Source: Yersinia entomophaga
GTDB taxonomy: Bacteria; Pseudomonadota; Gammaproteobacteria; Enterobacterales; Enterobacteriaceae
Direction of reading: 5' to 3'
DNA: 64,000 nt
NCBI RefSeq assembly: GCF_001656035.1
Contig: NZ_CP010029.1
Coordinates: 2,801,602 to 2,865,601 of the forward strand
Position numbers and translations under genes: made by a program. Positions 10,242-21,438 of the stretch are shown one piece after another. The first letter of the stretch is position 1. Each line of letters opens with the position of its first letter. The notes below the pieces were generated by a model. That model worked only from the letters and a program-made list of their open reading frames with translations, was not told the DNA's origin and ran no database searches.

Positions 10242-12005
10242 ATGATGCTTAGCTGGAGAGGCTATTTAGCCACCGCATTGTTGGTTGTTTCTAGCGTATT
10301 GGCCGCTCCGGCGGCATGGGCGATGAAGTTAACCGATATCAAAGTTACCAACGGTTCCGGCGAAAGTCAGATAACCCTGAGCTTCGACGGCAAACCGATT
10401 TATGCCTTCTTCCCGCTGAGCGGGCCGGAGCGCGTTGTGCTGGATATTCGTCAGAGCGGTAATCTTTCCGGTTTACCGCTGGAATTCAGTGGGCAGAATC
10501 TGTTGAAAAGAATTCGCTCCAGCCAGCCGAAAGACCCGCAAAGCACCCGATTGGTGTTTGAACTGACGCAAAAAGCCAAAACACGCGCAGTGACGCAGCA
10601 AGTGGGCAATCAATATAACGTGGTGTTCACCCTGACAGCCGCTGGTACGCCAGTACGTCAAACTCAAACGGTGACCACGGCGACGGCGACGCGACAGGCA
10701 ACCAAGGCCACCGCCGGCAGTAATCCGTTCAATAATAAGCCAACGGTAGTGACCAGCAGCCCGACCATCACCACCTCAACCACGCGTCCGGTTAAAACCA
10801 GCGCGCCAGCCAGTAGCGATCGTGTGGTGGTGGCTATCGATGCTGGTCACGGCGGTCAGGATCCTGGCGCTATTGGGCAAAATGGTCTGAAAGAGAAAAA
10901 CGTGACCCTCTCCATTGCCCGTAAGCTGGAGACATTACTCAATAATGACCCGATGTTTAAACCGGTGTTGACGCGCAACGGCGACTATTTTATCTCGGTG
11001 ATGGGGCGTTCAGACGTGGCGCGTAAGCAGGCTGCCAACGTGCTGGTTTCCATTCATGCCGATGCGGCACCGAATCGCAGCGCCAACGGTGCTTCTGTCT
11101 GGGTACTGTCTAACCGTCGCGCGAACAGTGAAATGGGCAACTGGCTGGAGCAGCATGAGAAGCAATCTGAGCTGCTGGGCGGAGCGGGTGACGTACTCGC
11201 CAACACTTCAGCCGATCCTTATCTCAGTCAGGCGGTGCTGGATTTACAATTTGGTCACTCCCAGCGGGTGGGTTACGACGTAGCGGTAAAAGTGCTACAT
11301 GAGCTTCAAGCCATTGGTTCTATTCATAAACGTAGGCCGGAACACGCCAGTCTTGGCGTGTTGCGTTCACCGGACATTCCCTCTTTATTAGTGGAAACCG
11401 GCTTTATCAGTAATGGTACGGAGGAGCGGCTGCTCGGCAGCAGTGCGTATCAGGATAAAATTGCCCAAGCGATTTACAAAGGCTTGCGCAGTTATTTCCT
11501 GTCGCATCCGCTACAAGCCGACCCAAAGGTCGAAAACCGTCCGCTGGGCGCAACAGCGGCGGTTGAAAGGTCAGCGCGTCAAAGTGGTGTTAATCAGCCT
11601 GGCCCGGTAGTCAGTGCGGTCAGCAGTGGGGGGAAAGCCACCATTAGCGGTAAATCGCTGATTCACATGGTAAAACGGGGTGAAACTCTATCCGGCATTG
11701 CCAGCCAGTACGGTGTCAGTATGGCGGCGATGCGGCAGAATAATACGCTGAAGAAAGACGTGGTATGGGTTGGGCAGCGCCTGCGAATTCCCGCATCTGG
11801 CAGCGCGGTAGCTAGCGTCGCCAAGGTGCCTGCGGTGAAGAAAATCAGCCCGGCCAAACCGATCAAGCATCAGGTTAAACGCGGGGATACTTTATCCGCT
11901 ATTGCGGCGAAATATGGTGTATCTCAAAGTGAGATTCAACGCGTGAATAAGCTGAAGTCTGGTTCGGTACAACTCGGCCAAACGCTCACCATTCCACAGT
12001 CTTAA
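10242..12005 (+). CDS. amiB: N-acetylmuramoyl-L-alanine amidase AmiB
   Basis: Periplasmic zinc amidase that cleaves septal peptidoglycan during daughter-cell separation, activated by EnvC. Domains: signal peptide (about 1-27, ending AAPAAWA), AMIN domain (about 28-130), Thr/Ser-rich linker, Amidase_3 catalytic domain (about 195-415, with [15 protein letters not shown] and SIHADA), then two LysM repeats (about 475-520 and 542-586) joined by a Ser/Ala/Lys linker. At 587 residues it is much longer than E. coli AmiB (445 residues, one LysM as I recall). Adjacent ATG codons make the start 10242 or 10245. Confidence 0.94.
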   Translation: MMLSWRGYLATALLVVSSVLAAPAAWAMKLTDIKVTNGSGESQITLSFDGKPIYAFFPLSGPERVVLDIRQSGNLSGLPLEFSGQNLLKRIRSSQPKDPQSTRLVFELTQKAKTRAVTQQVGNQYNVVFTLTAAGTPVRQTQTVTTATATRQATKATAGSNPFNNKPTVVTSSPTITTSTTRPVKTSAPASSDRVVVAIDAGHGGQDPGAIGQNGLKEKNVTLSIARKLETLLNNDPMFKPVLTRNGDYFISVMGRSDVARKQAANVLVSIHADAAPNRSANGASVWVLSNRRANSEMGNWLEQHEKQSELLGGAGDVLANTSADPYLSQAVLDLQFGHSQRVGYDVAVKVLHELQAIGSIHKRRPEHASLGVLRSPDIPSLLVETGFISNGTEERLLGSSAYQDKIAQAIYKGLRSYFLSHPLQADPKVENRPLGATAAVERSARQSGVNQPGPVVSAVSSGGKATISGKSLIHMVKRGETLSGIASQYGVSMAAMRQNNTLKKDVVWVGQRLRIPASGSAVASVAKVPAVKKISPAKPIKHQVKRGDTLSAIAAKYGVSQSEIQRVNKLKSGSVQLGQTLTIPQS

Positions 12006-12020
12006 CCGAAGGGATTTGTT

Positions 12021-13922
12021 ATGCCGATTCAGATATTACCGCCACAACTCGCCAACCAAATTGCCGCCGGTGAAGTGGTAGAGCGGCCTGCGTCGGTAGT
12101 AAAGGAGTTGGTGGAAAACAGTCTGGATGCTGGTGCCACGCGAATCGATATTGATATTGAGAAAGGTGGCGCAAAATTAATCCGCATCCGTGATAACGGC
12201 TGTGGGATAGCTAAAGACGACTTATCGCTGGCGTTAGCGCGCCATGCAACCAGTAAAATCAGTTCGTTGGAAGATCTGGAGGCCATTCTCAGCATGGGCT
12301 TTCGCGGTGAGGCGTTGGCCAGTATTAGCTCGGTTTCCCGTTTGATGCTGACCTCGCGTACCGCCGAACAGAACGAAGCCTGGCAGGCTTACGCCGAAGG
12401 GCGGGATATGGCGGTGACCATCAAACCCGCCGCCCATCCGGTAGGCAGTACGCTGGAAGTGCTGGATTTGTTTTATAACACGCCAGCGCGGCGTAAATTT
12501 ATGCGCACGGAAAAAACCGAATTCGGCCATATTGATGAAGTGGTACGCCGCATCGCGTTGGCGCGCTTCGACGTGGCGATTCACCTCACTCACAACGGCA
12601 AGCTGGTTCGCCAATATCGAGCGGCCCCAGATCCTTCGCAGCATGAACGTCGTTTGGCCAGTATTTGCGGCCCGGCCTTCCTGCAACATGCGCTGGCGAT
12701 TTCATGGCAGCACGGTGATTTGAATATTCGTGGCTGGGTGGCCGACCCCAGCGCTGCCCGAACGCCTAGCGAGATGCAATATTGCTATGTCAATAATCGC
12801 ATGATGCGCGATCGGCTGATTAATCACGCTATCCGTCAGGCTTATCAGGATCTGCTAAAAGACGATCAGCAGCCCGCTTATGTGTTGTATCTGGATATTG
12901 ATCCTCATCAGGTGGATGTGAATGTTCATCCGGCCAAGCATGAAGTTCGCTTCCATCAGGCACGTTTGGTCCATGATTTTATCTATCAGGCGGTGACCAG
13001 CGTTTTACAGCAAAGCGCAGAACCAGCGCTGATTGTCTCCGAAGATGGCGAAATTGAAGCCCCGCGCTGGCAGCCGGAGAATCGGGTGGCCGCTGGTGGA
13101 AATAAATACGCTCAGCCACAGCCGGAAAAAACAGCCATTCAGCAGCAATACGTGGCTCCACGGGTTGCCAATACGGGTTCTCATACTTCTGCACGTGAGC
13201 CTCGAGCGCCAGCCTATACGCCGCCAGCGCCTTATCAAAAACAGCAGGGTGAACTGTATCGCGAATTGCTGAAACCGGCTCCTGCGACGGATAAGTTGCC
13301 AGAACAACAGCCTGCGGCAGTGATAAAAAGCAGAAAGGATGAAGAACCGCTGCGCAGCGGACAATACAGCTTTGGCCGGGTATTGACGGTGCTGCCACCC
13401 TGCTACGCGGTGATAGAATATGGTCAGGGCTTGGCATTGCTTTCTCTAACGGTTGCCGAACGCTGGCTGAAACAGGCGCAGCTTAATCCGCCAGAGGAAG
13501 GGTTGCGTCCGCAGCCGTTGTTGATTCCGCTTAAACTGACTTTGGATAAAAACGAAGCCACGGCCTGCCAGCATCACCAGAAATTATTGATTACCATGGG
13601 AATCGAACTGGCGATTGAACACGGACGAGCGACGCTACGTGCAGTATCTTTACCATTACGCCAACAAAATTTACAAAAACTGATACCGGAACTGTTAGGC
13701 TATCTGTCGCAACATAAGGAGATGTCGCCGGAGGTACTTGCCACCTGGATTGCCCGCCGCCTTGGCAGTGAGCATGAGGTCTGGAATGTATCCCAAGCGA
13801 TACAATTATTGACGGATGTCGAACGTCTTTGTCCGCAGCTGGTGCAATCACCCCCTGCCGGGCTTTTACAACCTATTGATATACAGGCCGCATTGGCAAC
13901 TTTAACCCATGAGTCATACTGA
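12021..13922 (+). CDS. mutL: DNA mismatch repair protein MutL
   Basis: GHKL ATPase that links MutS mismatch recognition to MutH incision and UvrD unwinding. The N-terminus carries [38 protein letters not shown] and GFRGEAL. A variable Pro/Gln-rich linker (about 340-430) leads to the dimerisation domain (about 435-620). The DQHAxxE endonuclease motif of MutH-less species is absent, as expected for a gammaproteobacterium. GAAGGGA precedes the ATG. The 3' end overlaps miaA by 14 bp. Confidence 0.96.
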   Translation: MPIQILPPQLANQIAAGEVVERPASVVKELVENSLDAGATRIDIDIEKGGAKLIRIRDNGCGIAKDDLSLALARHATSKISSLEDLEAILSMGFRGEALASISSVSRLMLTSRTAEQNEAWQAYAEGRDMAVTIKPAAHPVGSTLEVLDLFYNTPARRKFMRTEKTEFGHIDEVVRRIALARFDVAIHLTHNGKLVRQYRAAPDPSQHERRLASICGPAFLQHALAISWQHGDLNIRGWVADPSAARTPSEMQYCYVNNRMMRDRLINHAIRQAYQDLLKDDQQPAYVLYLDIDPHQVDVNVHPAKHEVRFHQARLVHDFIYQAVTSVLQQSAEPALIVSEDGEIEAPRWQPENRVAAGGNKYAQPQPEKTAIQQQYVAPRVANTGSHTSAREPRAPAYTPPAPYQKQQGELYRELLKPAPATDKLPEQQPAAVIKSRKDEEPLRSGQYSFGRVLTVLPPCYAVIEYGQGLALLSLTVAERWLKQAQLNPPEEGLRPQPLLIPLKLTLDKNEATACQHHQKLLITMGIELAIEHGRATLRAVSLPLRQQNLQKLIPELLGYLSQHKEMSPEVLATWIARRLGSEHEVWNVSQAIQLLTDVERLCPQLVQSPPAGLLQPIDIQAALATLTHESY

Positions 13923-14850
13923 GAATTTGAACCGGCCCCCAGCTATATTCGTGATGGGGCCGACCGCTTCCGGCAAAACGGCGCTTTCTATTGCGCTGCG
14001 TCAACATTTGCCTGTGGAGCTTGTCAGCGTGGATTCCGCGCTAATTTATCGCGGTATGGATATCGGTACCGCCAAGCCCAGCGCAGAAGAGCTGGCGCTG
14101 GCTCCCCACCGATTAATCGATATTCGCGATCCGGCTGAATCCTACTCGGCCGCTGATTTCCGTAAAGATGCTCTGAAAGAAATGGCTGAAATTACCGCCG
14201 CCGGGCGTATTCCGCTGCTGGTGGGGGGCACGATGTTGTACTTCAAGGCGCTGTTAGAGGGACTGTCTCCGTTGCCTTCTGCCGATCCAGAGGTGCGCCA
14301 GCGCATTGAGGCACAAGCCGCTGAACGAGGTTGGGAAGCTCTGCATCAGCAACTGACTGAAATCGATCCGGTTTCTGCCGTGCGGATTCATCCCAATGAT
14401 CCCCAGAGACTTTCTAGAGCACTGGAAGTTTTTTTTATTTCGGGTAAAACTTTAACGGAACTGACTAAAATTTCGGGTGAAACCTTACCTTATCAGGTTC
14501 ACCAATTTGCGATTGCGCCTGCTAGCCGCGAGTTATTGCACCAGCGTATTGAATTACGTTTTCGTCAGATGCTGGATGCAGGATTTGAAACCGAGGCTCG
14601 GGCGCTTTTTAACCGTGGAGATTTGCATACGGACTTGCCTGCCATTCGCTGTGTTGGTTATCGCCAGATGTGGTCTTATCTCGCTGGTGAGATTGATTAT
14701 GACGAAATGGTTTTCCGCGGAATTTGTGCGACGCGTCAGTTGGCAAAGCGACAAATGACCTGGCTACGAGGTTGGGAATCTGTTCATTGGCTCGACAGTG
14801 ATAAGCCGGAACAGGCTTTAGACTCTGTAATACAGGTTGTTAGTGCATAG
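13909..14850 (+). CDS. miaA: tRNA dimethylallyltransferase MiaA
   Basis: Transfers a dimethylallyl group to the N6 of A37 in tRNAs that read UNN codons, the first step of ms2i6A synthesis. P-loop [10 protein letters not shown] lies near residues 17-26, followed by [18 protein letters not shown] and the C-terminal Gly-Tyr-Arg-Gln-Met motif typical of the family. 313 residues. The ATG lies within the last codons of mutL, so translation is probably coupled. It is the usual neighbour of hfq downstream. Confidence 0.96.
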   Translation: MSHTENLNRPPAIFVMGPTASGKTALSIALRQHLPVELVSVDSALIYRGMDIGTAKPSAEELALAPHRLIDIRDPAESYSAADFRKDALKEMAEITAAGRIPLLVGGTMLYFKALLEGLSPLPSADPEVRQRIEAQAAERGWEALHQQLTEIDPVSAVRIHPNDPQRLSRALEVFFISGKTLTELTKISGETLPYQVHQFAIAPASRELLHQRIELRFRQMLDAGFETEARALFNRGDLHTDLPAIRCVGYRQMWSYLAGEIDYDEMVFRGICATRQLAKRQMTWLRGWESVHWLDSDKPEQALDSVIQVVSA

Positions 14851-14966
14851 GTTGAATGATTGTGTACAATTGATTAGTACTCAGCGCGCAGATTTTTTTT
14901 ACGCAGTTTATTTTCGAGCCGATAGGTTCTTAGTTAAAAACAACAAGCAAATAAGGAAAATATAGA

Positions 14967-15272
14967 ATGGCTAAGGGGCAATCTTTGCAAGATCCGTTCC
15001 TGAACGCATTGCGTCGTGAACGGGTTCCGGTTTCTATTTATTTAGTGAATGGCATTAAACTGCAGGGCCAAGTTGAGTCTTTCGATCAGTTTGTCATTCT
15101 GTTGAAAAACACAGTTAGCCAGATGGTATATAAGCACGCTATCTCTACTGTTGTCCCGTCTCGCCCGGTATCGCATCACAGCAATAATCCGAGTGGCGGC
15201 ACCAATAATTATCATGGTAGTAATCCGTCTGCGCCGCAACAACAGCAGCAGGATAGCGATGACGCTGAATAA
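14967..15272 (+). CDS. hfq: RNA chaperone Hfq
   Basis: Hexameric Sm-like protein that pairs small RNAs with mRNAs. The 101-residue protein keeps the key RNA-binding residues: Gln8, Lys31, Phe42, Tyr55, Lys56 and His57 (YKHAIST, Sm2 motif). The C-terminal tail (about 70-101) is rich in Asn, Ser, Gln and Gly and ends in acidic residues. AAGGAAA precedes the ATG. The 116-bp gap after miaA could carry its own promoter, as in E. coli, but I cannot choose one by eye. Confidence 0.97.
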   Translation: MAKGQSLQDPFLNALRRERVPVSIYLVNGIKLQGQVESFDQFVILLKNTVSQMVYKHAISTVVPSRPVSHHSNNPSGGTNNYHGSNPSAPQQQQQDSDDAE

Positions 15273-15296
15273 AGCGTATTGCTGGTCAACCATGAC

Positions 15297-15348
15297 GGAG
15301 AGCATAAGCAACATTGATTGTCTTATGTTCTCCGCACTAGCGGTTTTT
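15297..15348 (+). terminator. Tandem overlapping hairpins between hfq and hflX
   Basis: A first hairpin pairs GGAGAGCATAAG (15297-15308) with CTTATGTTCTCC (15322-15333). A second short hairpin, CCGC-ACTA-GCGG (15332-15343), is followed by TTTTT. The two share bases 15332-15333, so they may exclude each other. This looks like a partial terminator that separates highly expressed hfq from hflX. Confidence 0.55.
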
Positions 15349-15370
15349 ACCCGTTTGAGAGGTTGCACGC

Positions 15371-16651
15371 TTGTTTGACCGTTATGAAGCCGGTGAGCAG
15401 GCCGTACTGGTTCATATCTATTTCTCGCAAGACAAAGACACAGAAAATCTCAGCGAATTCGAATCGTTGGTATCTTCTGCTGGCGTAGAGGCACTGCAAA
15501 TTGTGACGGGCAGTCGCAAAGCGCCTCATCCCAAATACTTTGTCGGTGAAGGAAAGGCCGAAGAAATTGCAGATGCCGTTAAGGCCAGTGGCGCATCTGT
15601 TGTCCTGTTTGATCACGCACTTTCCGCCGCGCAGGAGAGGAATCTTGAGCGCCTGTGTGAATGTCGGGTGATCGATCGTACCGGATTAATTTTAGATATC
15701 TTTGCCCAACGGGCGCGTACTCATGAAGGTAAGTTGCAGGTTGAATTGGCGCAATTGCGTCATATTGCAACTCGACTGGTACGCGGCTGGACGCACCTTG
15801 AGCGTCAAAAAGGCGGGATTGGCCTGAGAGGGCCGGGGGAAACCCAACTAGAGACCGACCGCCGTTTGTTACGTGACCGCATTAGCTTGATCCTCAATCG
15901 CCTAGAGCGCGTGGCCAAGCAGCGTGAGCAAAACCGACGCGCTCGCAACCGGGCTGAAATACCGACTGTTTCGCTGGTAGGATATACCAATGCCGGCAAG
16001 TCCAGCCTGTTTAACCGAATTACGTCTGCCGATGTTTACGCAGCCGACAAACTATTTGCCACGCTGGATCCAACGCTGCGCCGTATTAATGTGGCGGACG
16101 TTGGCGATACGGTATTGGCGGATACTGTAGGATTTATTCGACATTTGCCGCACGATTTGGTCGCCGCATTCAAAGCGACATTACAAGAAACGCGGCAGGC
16201 TTCGCTGTTATTGCATGTGATTGATGCAGCTGATTCACGCGTGAGCGAGAATGTAGCCGCAGTCGACACCGTGCTAGCAGAAATTGAAGCGGACGAAATC
16301 CCTACGCTGTTAGTGATGAACAAAATCGATATGTTGGACGATTTCGAGCCGCGTATCGATCGCAACGAAGAAAACCTGCCGGTCAGGGTTTGGCTCTCAG
16401 CCGAAACCGGCGCAGGTATCCCGTTGCTCTTTCAAGCGTTGACGGAGCGTCTTTCTGGTGAAATCGCACACTATGAATTGAGCTTACCGCCTCAGGCTGG
16501 CCGTCTACGTAGCCGTTTTTATCAGCTTCAGGCAATTGAAAAAGAGTGGATAGAAGAGGGCGGGCATATCGGTATGGTGGTTCGACTGCCTATCGTTGAA
16601 TGGCGTCGTCTCTGTAAACAAGAGCAGGAGCTGATCGACTACGTCGTTTAA
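15371..16651 (+). CDS. hflX: Ribosome-associated GTPase HflX
   Basis: GTPase that binds the 50S E site and splits stalled ribosomes after heat stress. An N-terminal HflX domain (1-195, with [12 protein letters not shown] and [12 protein letters not shown]) precedes a GTPase domain with P-loop [12 protein letters not shown] (about 204-215), [10 protein letters not shown] and NKID. 426 residues, matching E. coli. The start is TTG; it is preferred because GAGAGG lies just upstream and the [17 protein letters not shown]-terminus agrees with the orthologue. Confidence 0.95.
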   Translation: MFDRYEAGEQAVLVHIYFSQDKDTENLSEFESLVSSAGVEALQIVTGSRKAPHPKYFVGEGKAEEIADAVKASGASVVLFDHALSAAQERNLERLCECRVIDRTGLILDIFAQRARTHEGKLQVELAQLRHIATRLVRGWTHLERQKGGIGLRGPGETQLETDRRLLRDRISLILNRLERVAKQREQNRRARNRAEIPTVSLVGYTNAGKSSLFNRITSADVYAADKLFATLDPTLRRINVADVGDTVLADTVGFIRHLPHDLVAAFKATLQETRQASLLLHVIDAADSRVSENVAAVDTVLAEIEADEIPTLLVMNKIDMLDDFEPRIDRNEENLPVRVWLSAETGAGIPLLFQALTERLSGEIAHYELSLPPQAGRLRSRFYQLQAIEKEWIEEGGHIGMVVRLPIVEWRRLCKQEQELIDYVV

Positions 16652-16775
16652 TTGGCCCTTTGGGTTAATGAAAGAGTCGGGTTTGATCGAACTTGTGAGA
16701 TTGAGGGCCAGCTTCTTATAGGGAAGTGCGCTCTTGGCCTGAAGAAAACCAATCATAGAAGAATGGAGCTAAAAC

Positions 16776-18029
16776 ATGGCGTGGAATCAGCCCGGTAATA
16801 ACGGACAGGACCGCGACCCGTGGGGGAGCAGCAATAATAATGGCGGCAACTCTGGCGGAAATAATAATAAAGGTGGCCGTGATCAGGGGCCGCCGGATCT
16901 GGATGATATCTTCCGCAAACTGAGCAAGAAACTGAGTAGTTTCGGCAAAGGTAGCGGAAGTGGTAACGGTGGCGCAACACAGGGTCCTGGCTTTAGCGGA
17001 CGCATTGTGGGTATCGCTGCGGTAGCCGTTGTCGTCATTTGGGCCGCAAGTGGTTTCTATACCATTAAAGAAGCCGAACGTGGCGTTGTGACACGTTTGG
17101 GCAAACTGAGCCATATCGTTCAACCAGGTTTGAACTGGAAACCGACCTTCATCGATGAAGTGACCCCGGTAAACGTTGAATCCGTGCGCGAATTGGCCGC
17201 TTCAGGCGTGATGCTGACATCCGATGAGAACGTAGTTCGCATCGAAATGAACGTTCAGTACCGTGTAACCGATCCGGCAGCTTATCTGTTCAGCGTAACC
17301 AACCCTGATGACAGTCTGCGTCAGGCAACGGACAGCGCAGTGCGTGGTGTTATCGGTAAATACACCATGGATAAGATTCTGACTGAAGGCCGCACCATCG
17401 TTCGTAGCGATACTCAGCGCGTATTGGAAGAAACCATTCGTCCATACAACATGGGTATTACTTTGCTGGACGTCAACTTCCAGGCCGCTCGTCCGCCGGA
17501 AGAAGTGAAAGCCGCCTTTGATGATGCGATTGCTGCACGTGAAAACGAACAACAGTACATCCGTGAAGCAGAAGCTTACGCTAACGAAGTTCAGCCACGT
17601 GCTAACGGTCAGGCGCAGCGTCTGTTAGAAGATGCTCGTGCTTATGCCGCGCGTAAGGTGCTGGAAGCGCAGGGTGAAGTCGCTGGCTTTGCCAAGTTGC
17701 TGCCAGAGTACAAGGCTGCACCAGAAATTACTCGTGAGCGTCTGTATATCGAAACCATGGAAAAAGTCCTGGGTCATACTCACAAAGTATTGGCTAACGA
17801 CAAGAGTAATAATCTGATGGTGCTGCCATTAGATCAAATGCTGCGTGGACAGGCCGGTGCGGATAAAGCCGGTGCTAGCAAAGACTCAAGTCTGATTCGT
17901 TTGAATCCGTCTTCCTCTGCGGCAAGCAGTCCGGAGAAGAGCGCGACTAGCTCAGACTCTGGCTCTGTCATGGATCAGCGCCGGGCAAACGCCCAGCGTG
18001 ACACTTCCACTCGCGTAGGGAGAGAATAA
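16776..18029 (+). CDS. hflK: FtsH modulator HflK
   Basis: SPFH/band-7 membrane protein that with HflC forms a large periplasm-facing cage around the FtsH protease and tunes its activity. A Gly/Asn-rich cytoplasmic N-terminus (1-75) leads into one membrane helix (about 78-100), the SPFH domain (about 100-260), a coiled coil rich in Ala/Glu (about 255-330) and a Ser-rich tail. 417 residues. GGAGC precedes the ATG. It is separated from hflX by 124 bp and from hflC by 3 bp. Confidence 0.96.
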   Translation: MAWNQPGNNGQDRDPWGSSNNNGGNSGGNNNKGGRDQGPPDLDDIFRKLSKKLSSFGKGSGSGNGGATQGPGFSGRIVGIAAVAVVVIWAASGFYTIKEAERGVVTRLGKLSHIVQPGLNWKPTFIDEVTPVNVESVRELAASGVMLTSDENVVRIEMNVQYRVTDPAAYLFSVTNPDDSLRQATDSAVRGVIGKYTMDKILTEGRTIVRSDTQRVLEETIRPYNMGITLLDVNFQAARPPEEVKAAFDDAIAARENEQQYIREAEAYANEVQPRANGQAQRLLEDARAYAARKVLEAQGEVAGFAKLLPEYKAAPEITRERLYIETMEKVLGHTHKVLANDKSNNLMVLPLDQMLRGQAGADKAGASKDSSLIRLNPSSSAASSPEKSATSSDSGSVMDQRRANAQRDTSTRVGRE

Positions 18030-18032
18030 TCA

Positions 18033-19037
18033 ATGCGTAAGTCGATCTTATTCGTCGTGGCTGTGGTGCTGATTGCGCTCTATGCTTCATTATTCGTGGT
18101 ACAGGAAGGCCAGCGCGGGATTGTGCTGCGTTTCGGTAAAGTACTGCGTGATAACGATAACAAACCTTTGGTGTACGCACCGGGGCTGCATTTCAAGATT
18201 CCTTTCATTGAAACAGTGAAGACCTTGGATGCGCGTATTCAGACCATGGATAACCAAGCTGACCGCTTCGTGACCAAAGAGAAAAAAGACCTGATTGTCG
18301 ATTCATACCTGAAATGGCGTATCAGTGATTTTAGCCGTTACTATCTGGCAACCGGTGGTGGCGATATTTCTCAGGCAGAAGTGTTATTGAAACGTAAGTT
18401 CAGTGACCGCCTGCGTTCTGAAATCGGTCGTTTGGATGTGCGTGATATTGTTACGGATTCTCGTGGTCGCCTGACCTCTGATGTCCGCGATGCGCTGAAT
18501 ACCGGTACCGTAGATGACGAAGCCGTTACTACCGAAGCCGATAATGCGATTGCTTCCGTAGCTGCGCGTGTTGAAGAGGAAACCCGTGGCAAACAGCCTG
18601 CGGTGAATCCGAACAGCATGGCGGCACTGGGTATTGAAGTGGTTGACGTGCGTATCAAGCAAATCAACCTGCCGGCTGAAGTTTCTGATGCGATCTTCCA
18701 GCGTATGCGCGCTGAGCGTGAAGCGGTCGCTCGTCGTCACCGTTCACAAGGTCAGGAAGAAGCGGAAAAACTGCGTGCAACTGCTGACTACGAAGTGACT
18801 CGTACTTTGGCAGAAGCTGAGCGTCAGGCGCGTATTACTCGCGGCGGCGGTGATGCAGAGGCGGCTCGTCTGTTCGCAGATGCATTCAGTAAAGATCCAG
18901 ATTTCTATGCCTTTATTCGTAGCCTGCGCGCCTATGAAAATAGCTTTAACAGCGGCAACGATGTGATGGTGTTGAGTCCGGACAGCGATTTCTTCCGCTA
19001 TATGAAATCTCCGGATAATTCCAGCAAACGTCCGTAA
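18033..19037 (+). CDS. hflC: FtsH modulator HflC
   Basis: Partner of HflK in the HflKC complex. The N-terminal membrane helix (about 4-22) is followed by the SPFH domain and a long charged coiled coil (about 215-285, AEREAVARRHRSQGQEEAEK region). 334 residues, as in E. coli. It starts three bases after the hflK stop and ends the operon at a strong terminator. Confidence 0.96.
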   Translation: MRKSILFVVAVVLIALYASLFVVQEGQRGIVLRFGKVLRDNDNKPLVYAPGLHFKIPFIETVKTLDARIQTMDNQADRFVTKEKKDLIVDSYLKWRISDFSRYYLATGGGDISQAEVLLKRKFSDRLRSEIGRLDVRDIVTDSRGRLTSDVRDALNTGTVDDEAVTTEADNAIASVAARVEEETRGKQPAVNPNSMAALGIEVVDVRIKQINLPAEVSDAIFQRMRAEREAVARRHRSQGQEEAEKLRATADYEVTRTLAEAERQARITRGGGDAEAARLFADAFSKDPDFYAFIRSLRAYENSFNSGNDVMVLSPDSDFFRYMKSPDNSSKRP

Positions 19038-19058
19038 GGGGGTTCGCGTGTGATGCAA

Positions 19059-19084
19059 GGCCCGTTAACGCGGGCCTTTTCTTT
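19059..19084 (+). terminator. Intrinsic terminator after hflC
   Basis: GGCCCG (19059-19064) pairs with CGGGCC (19071-19076) around TTAACG and runs into TTTTCTTTTT. It ends the long hfq-hflC transcript just before yjeT. Confidence 0.85.
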
Positions 19085-19096
19085 TTGAGGCAGATA

Positions 19097-19297
19097 ATGA
19101 ACTCCACAATCTGGTTAGCACTGGGGCTGGTTTTGGTGCTTGAAGGGCTAGGTCCGATGCTCTATCCCAAAGCATGGCGTAAAATGATTCAGGCGATGAC
19201 GCAGTTACCTGACTCCACGCTACGTCGTTTTGGCGGTGCATTAGTGGTTGCTGGCGTCGTCATCTACTACATGTTGCGTAGCCGCATGGGTGGCTGA
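19097..19297 (+). CDS. yjeT: Small membrane protein YjeT (DUF2065)
   Basis: A 66-residue inner-membrane protein of unknown function, nearly the same as E. coli YjeT, which also lies between hflC and purA. Two hydrophobic helices (about 4-22 and 46-62) flank a basic loop with YPKAWRKM. I start at ATG 19097 (MNSTIWLALG), preceded by GAGG, rather than an in-frame TTG 12 bases earlier, because the orthologue begins with the same residues. Confidence 0.88.
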   Translation: MNSTIWLALGLVLVLEGLGPMLYPKAWRKMIQAMTQLPDSTLRRFGGALVVAGVVIYYMLRSRMGG

Positions 19298-19337
19298 ATC
19301 CAAGCGCAAAAACTGTGCAAGCATGTGTTAAAAAGTG

Positions 19338-19366
19338 CTGAAAGCACACGGGTGAGATGTTAGAAT
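19338..19366 (+). promoter_or_regulatory. Likely purA promoter
   Basis: CTGAAA (19338-19343) and TAGAAT (19361-19366) are spaced by 17 bases, about 30 bases before the purA ATG. A short hairpin GTGCT-GAA-AGCAC overlaps the -35. Just upstream, GCGCAAA and TGTGCAA near 19306-19320 only loosely resemble a PurR operator. Confidence 0.5.
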
Positions 19367-19376
19367 CCTTTTTTAA

Positions 19377-20720
<1,344 letters not shown>

Positions 20721-20760
20721 TTGATAGATACACCGTCAAATCCATGCGATCAAAATACTC

Positions 20761-20782
20761 AAACCGGGCTTATGCCCGGTTT
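20761..20782 (+). terminator. Intrinsic terminator after purA
   Basis: AAACCGGGC pairs perfectly with GCCCGGTTT around a TTAT loop and is followed by GTTGTTCC. It lies 41 bp after the purA stop. Confidence 0.8.
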
Positions 20783-20955
20783 GTTGTTCCTCGATAAGCA
20801 GTTTTTACGCCAAAAACCTCCGCCTCCACCTAAATGATTAGCCGCAAGCTTTGTGGCTGGTTTATCATTCAAAGAATACGCTTTCATAAATAACACTTAG
20901 ACTGGTGTCATCGCAGATGAGCTTTAGCAGAGTACACTGATACTCAGGGGTATAC

Positions 20956-21381
20956 GTGCAGTTAACAAGTTTTACTGATTATGGCCTACGGGCGCTTACC
21001 TATATGGCTTCGTTACCGCCGGGGCAGATGACTAGCATCTCTCAGGTGACCGAGGTCTATGGGGTATCGCGCAATCACATGGTGAAAATTATCAACCAGT
21101 TGAGCCGTGCCGGATTAGTGACCGCAGTTCGAGGCAAAAACGGCGGCATTCGGTTAGGCAAACCGGCAGAAAGTATCCGTATCGGCGACGTCGTGCGTGA
21201 ACTTGAGCCTCTGTCTTTGGTGAACTGTTGCAGCGATTTTTGCCATATCACCCCAGCCTGCCGTTTGAAACAGGTGCTCCACCAGGCTGTACAGAATTTC
21301 CTTAAAGAGCTGGATAACTATACTTTGGCCGATATGGTTAAAGATAACGCTCCGCTCTACAAGTTATTACTTGTTGAATAG
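20956..21381 (+). CDS. nsrR: Nitric-oxide-sensing repressor NsrR
   Basis: Rrf2-family repressor with an NO-sensitive iron-sulfur cluster. The winged helix ([23 protein letters not shown]) is at about 31-54. Cluster cysteines are at 91, 96 and 102 ([12 protein letters not shown]), with an extra Cys92. 141 residues. The GTG start is chosen because the [15 protein letters not shown]-terminus is invariant in the family. It precedes rnr in the conserved nsrR-rnr-rlmB order. A matching operator lies upstream of ytfE in this window. Confidence 0.96.
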   Translation: MQLTSFTDYGLRALTYMASLPPGQMTSISQVTEVYGVSRNHMVKIINQLSRAGLVTAVRGKNGGIRLGKPAESIRIGDVVRELEPLSLVNCCSDFCHITPACRLKQVLHQAVQNFLKELDNYTLADMVKDNAPLYKLLLVE

Positions 21382-21438
21382 TGTGTTTGCTTAATGAATA
21401 ACGTTGAGCAACCTGCTGATGACTACGGAGGAACCGCA

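Noticed and set aside
19303-19321. A PurR operator upstream of purA
   Set aside because: GCGCAAA and TGTGCAA are present, but the central CGNNTTTTC part of the consensus does not fit well enough to call.
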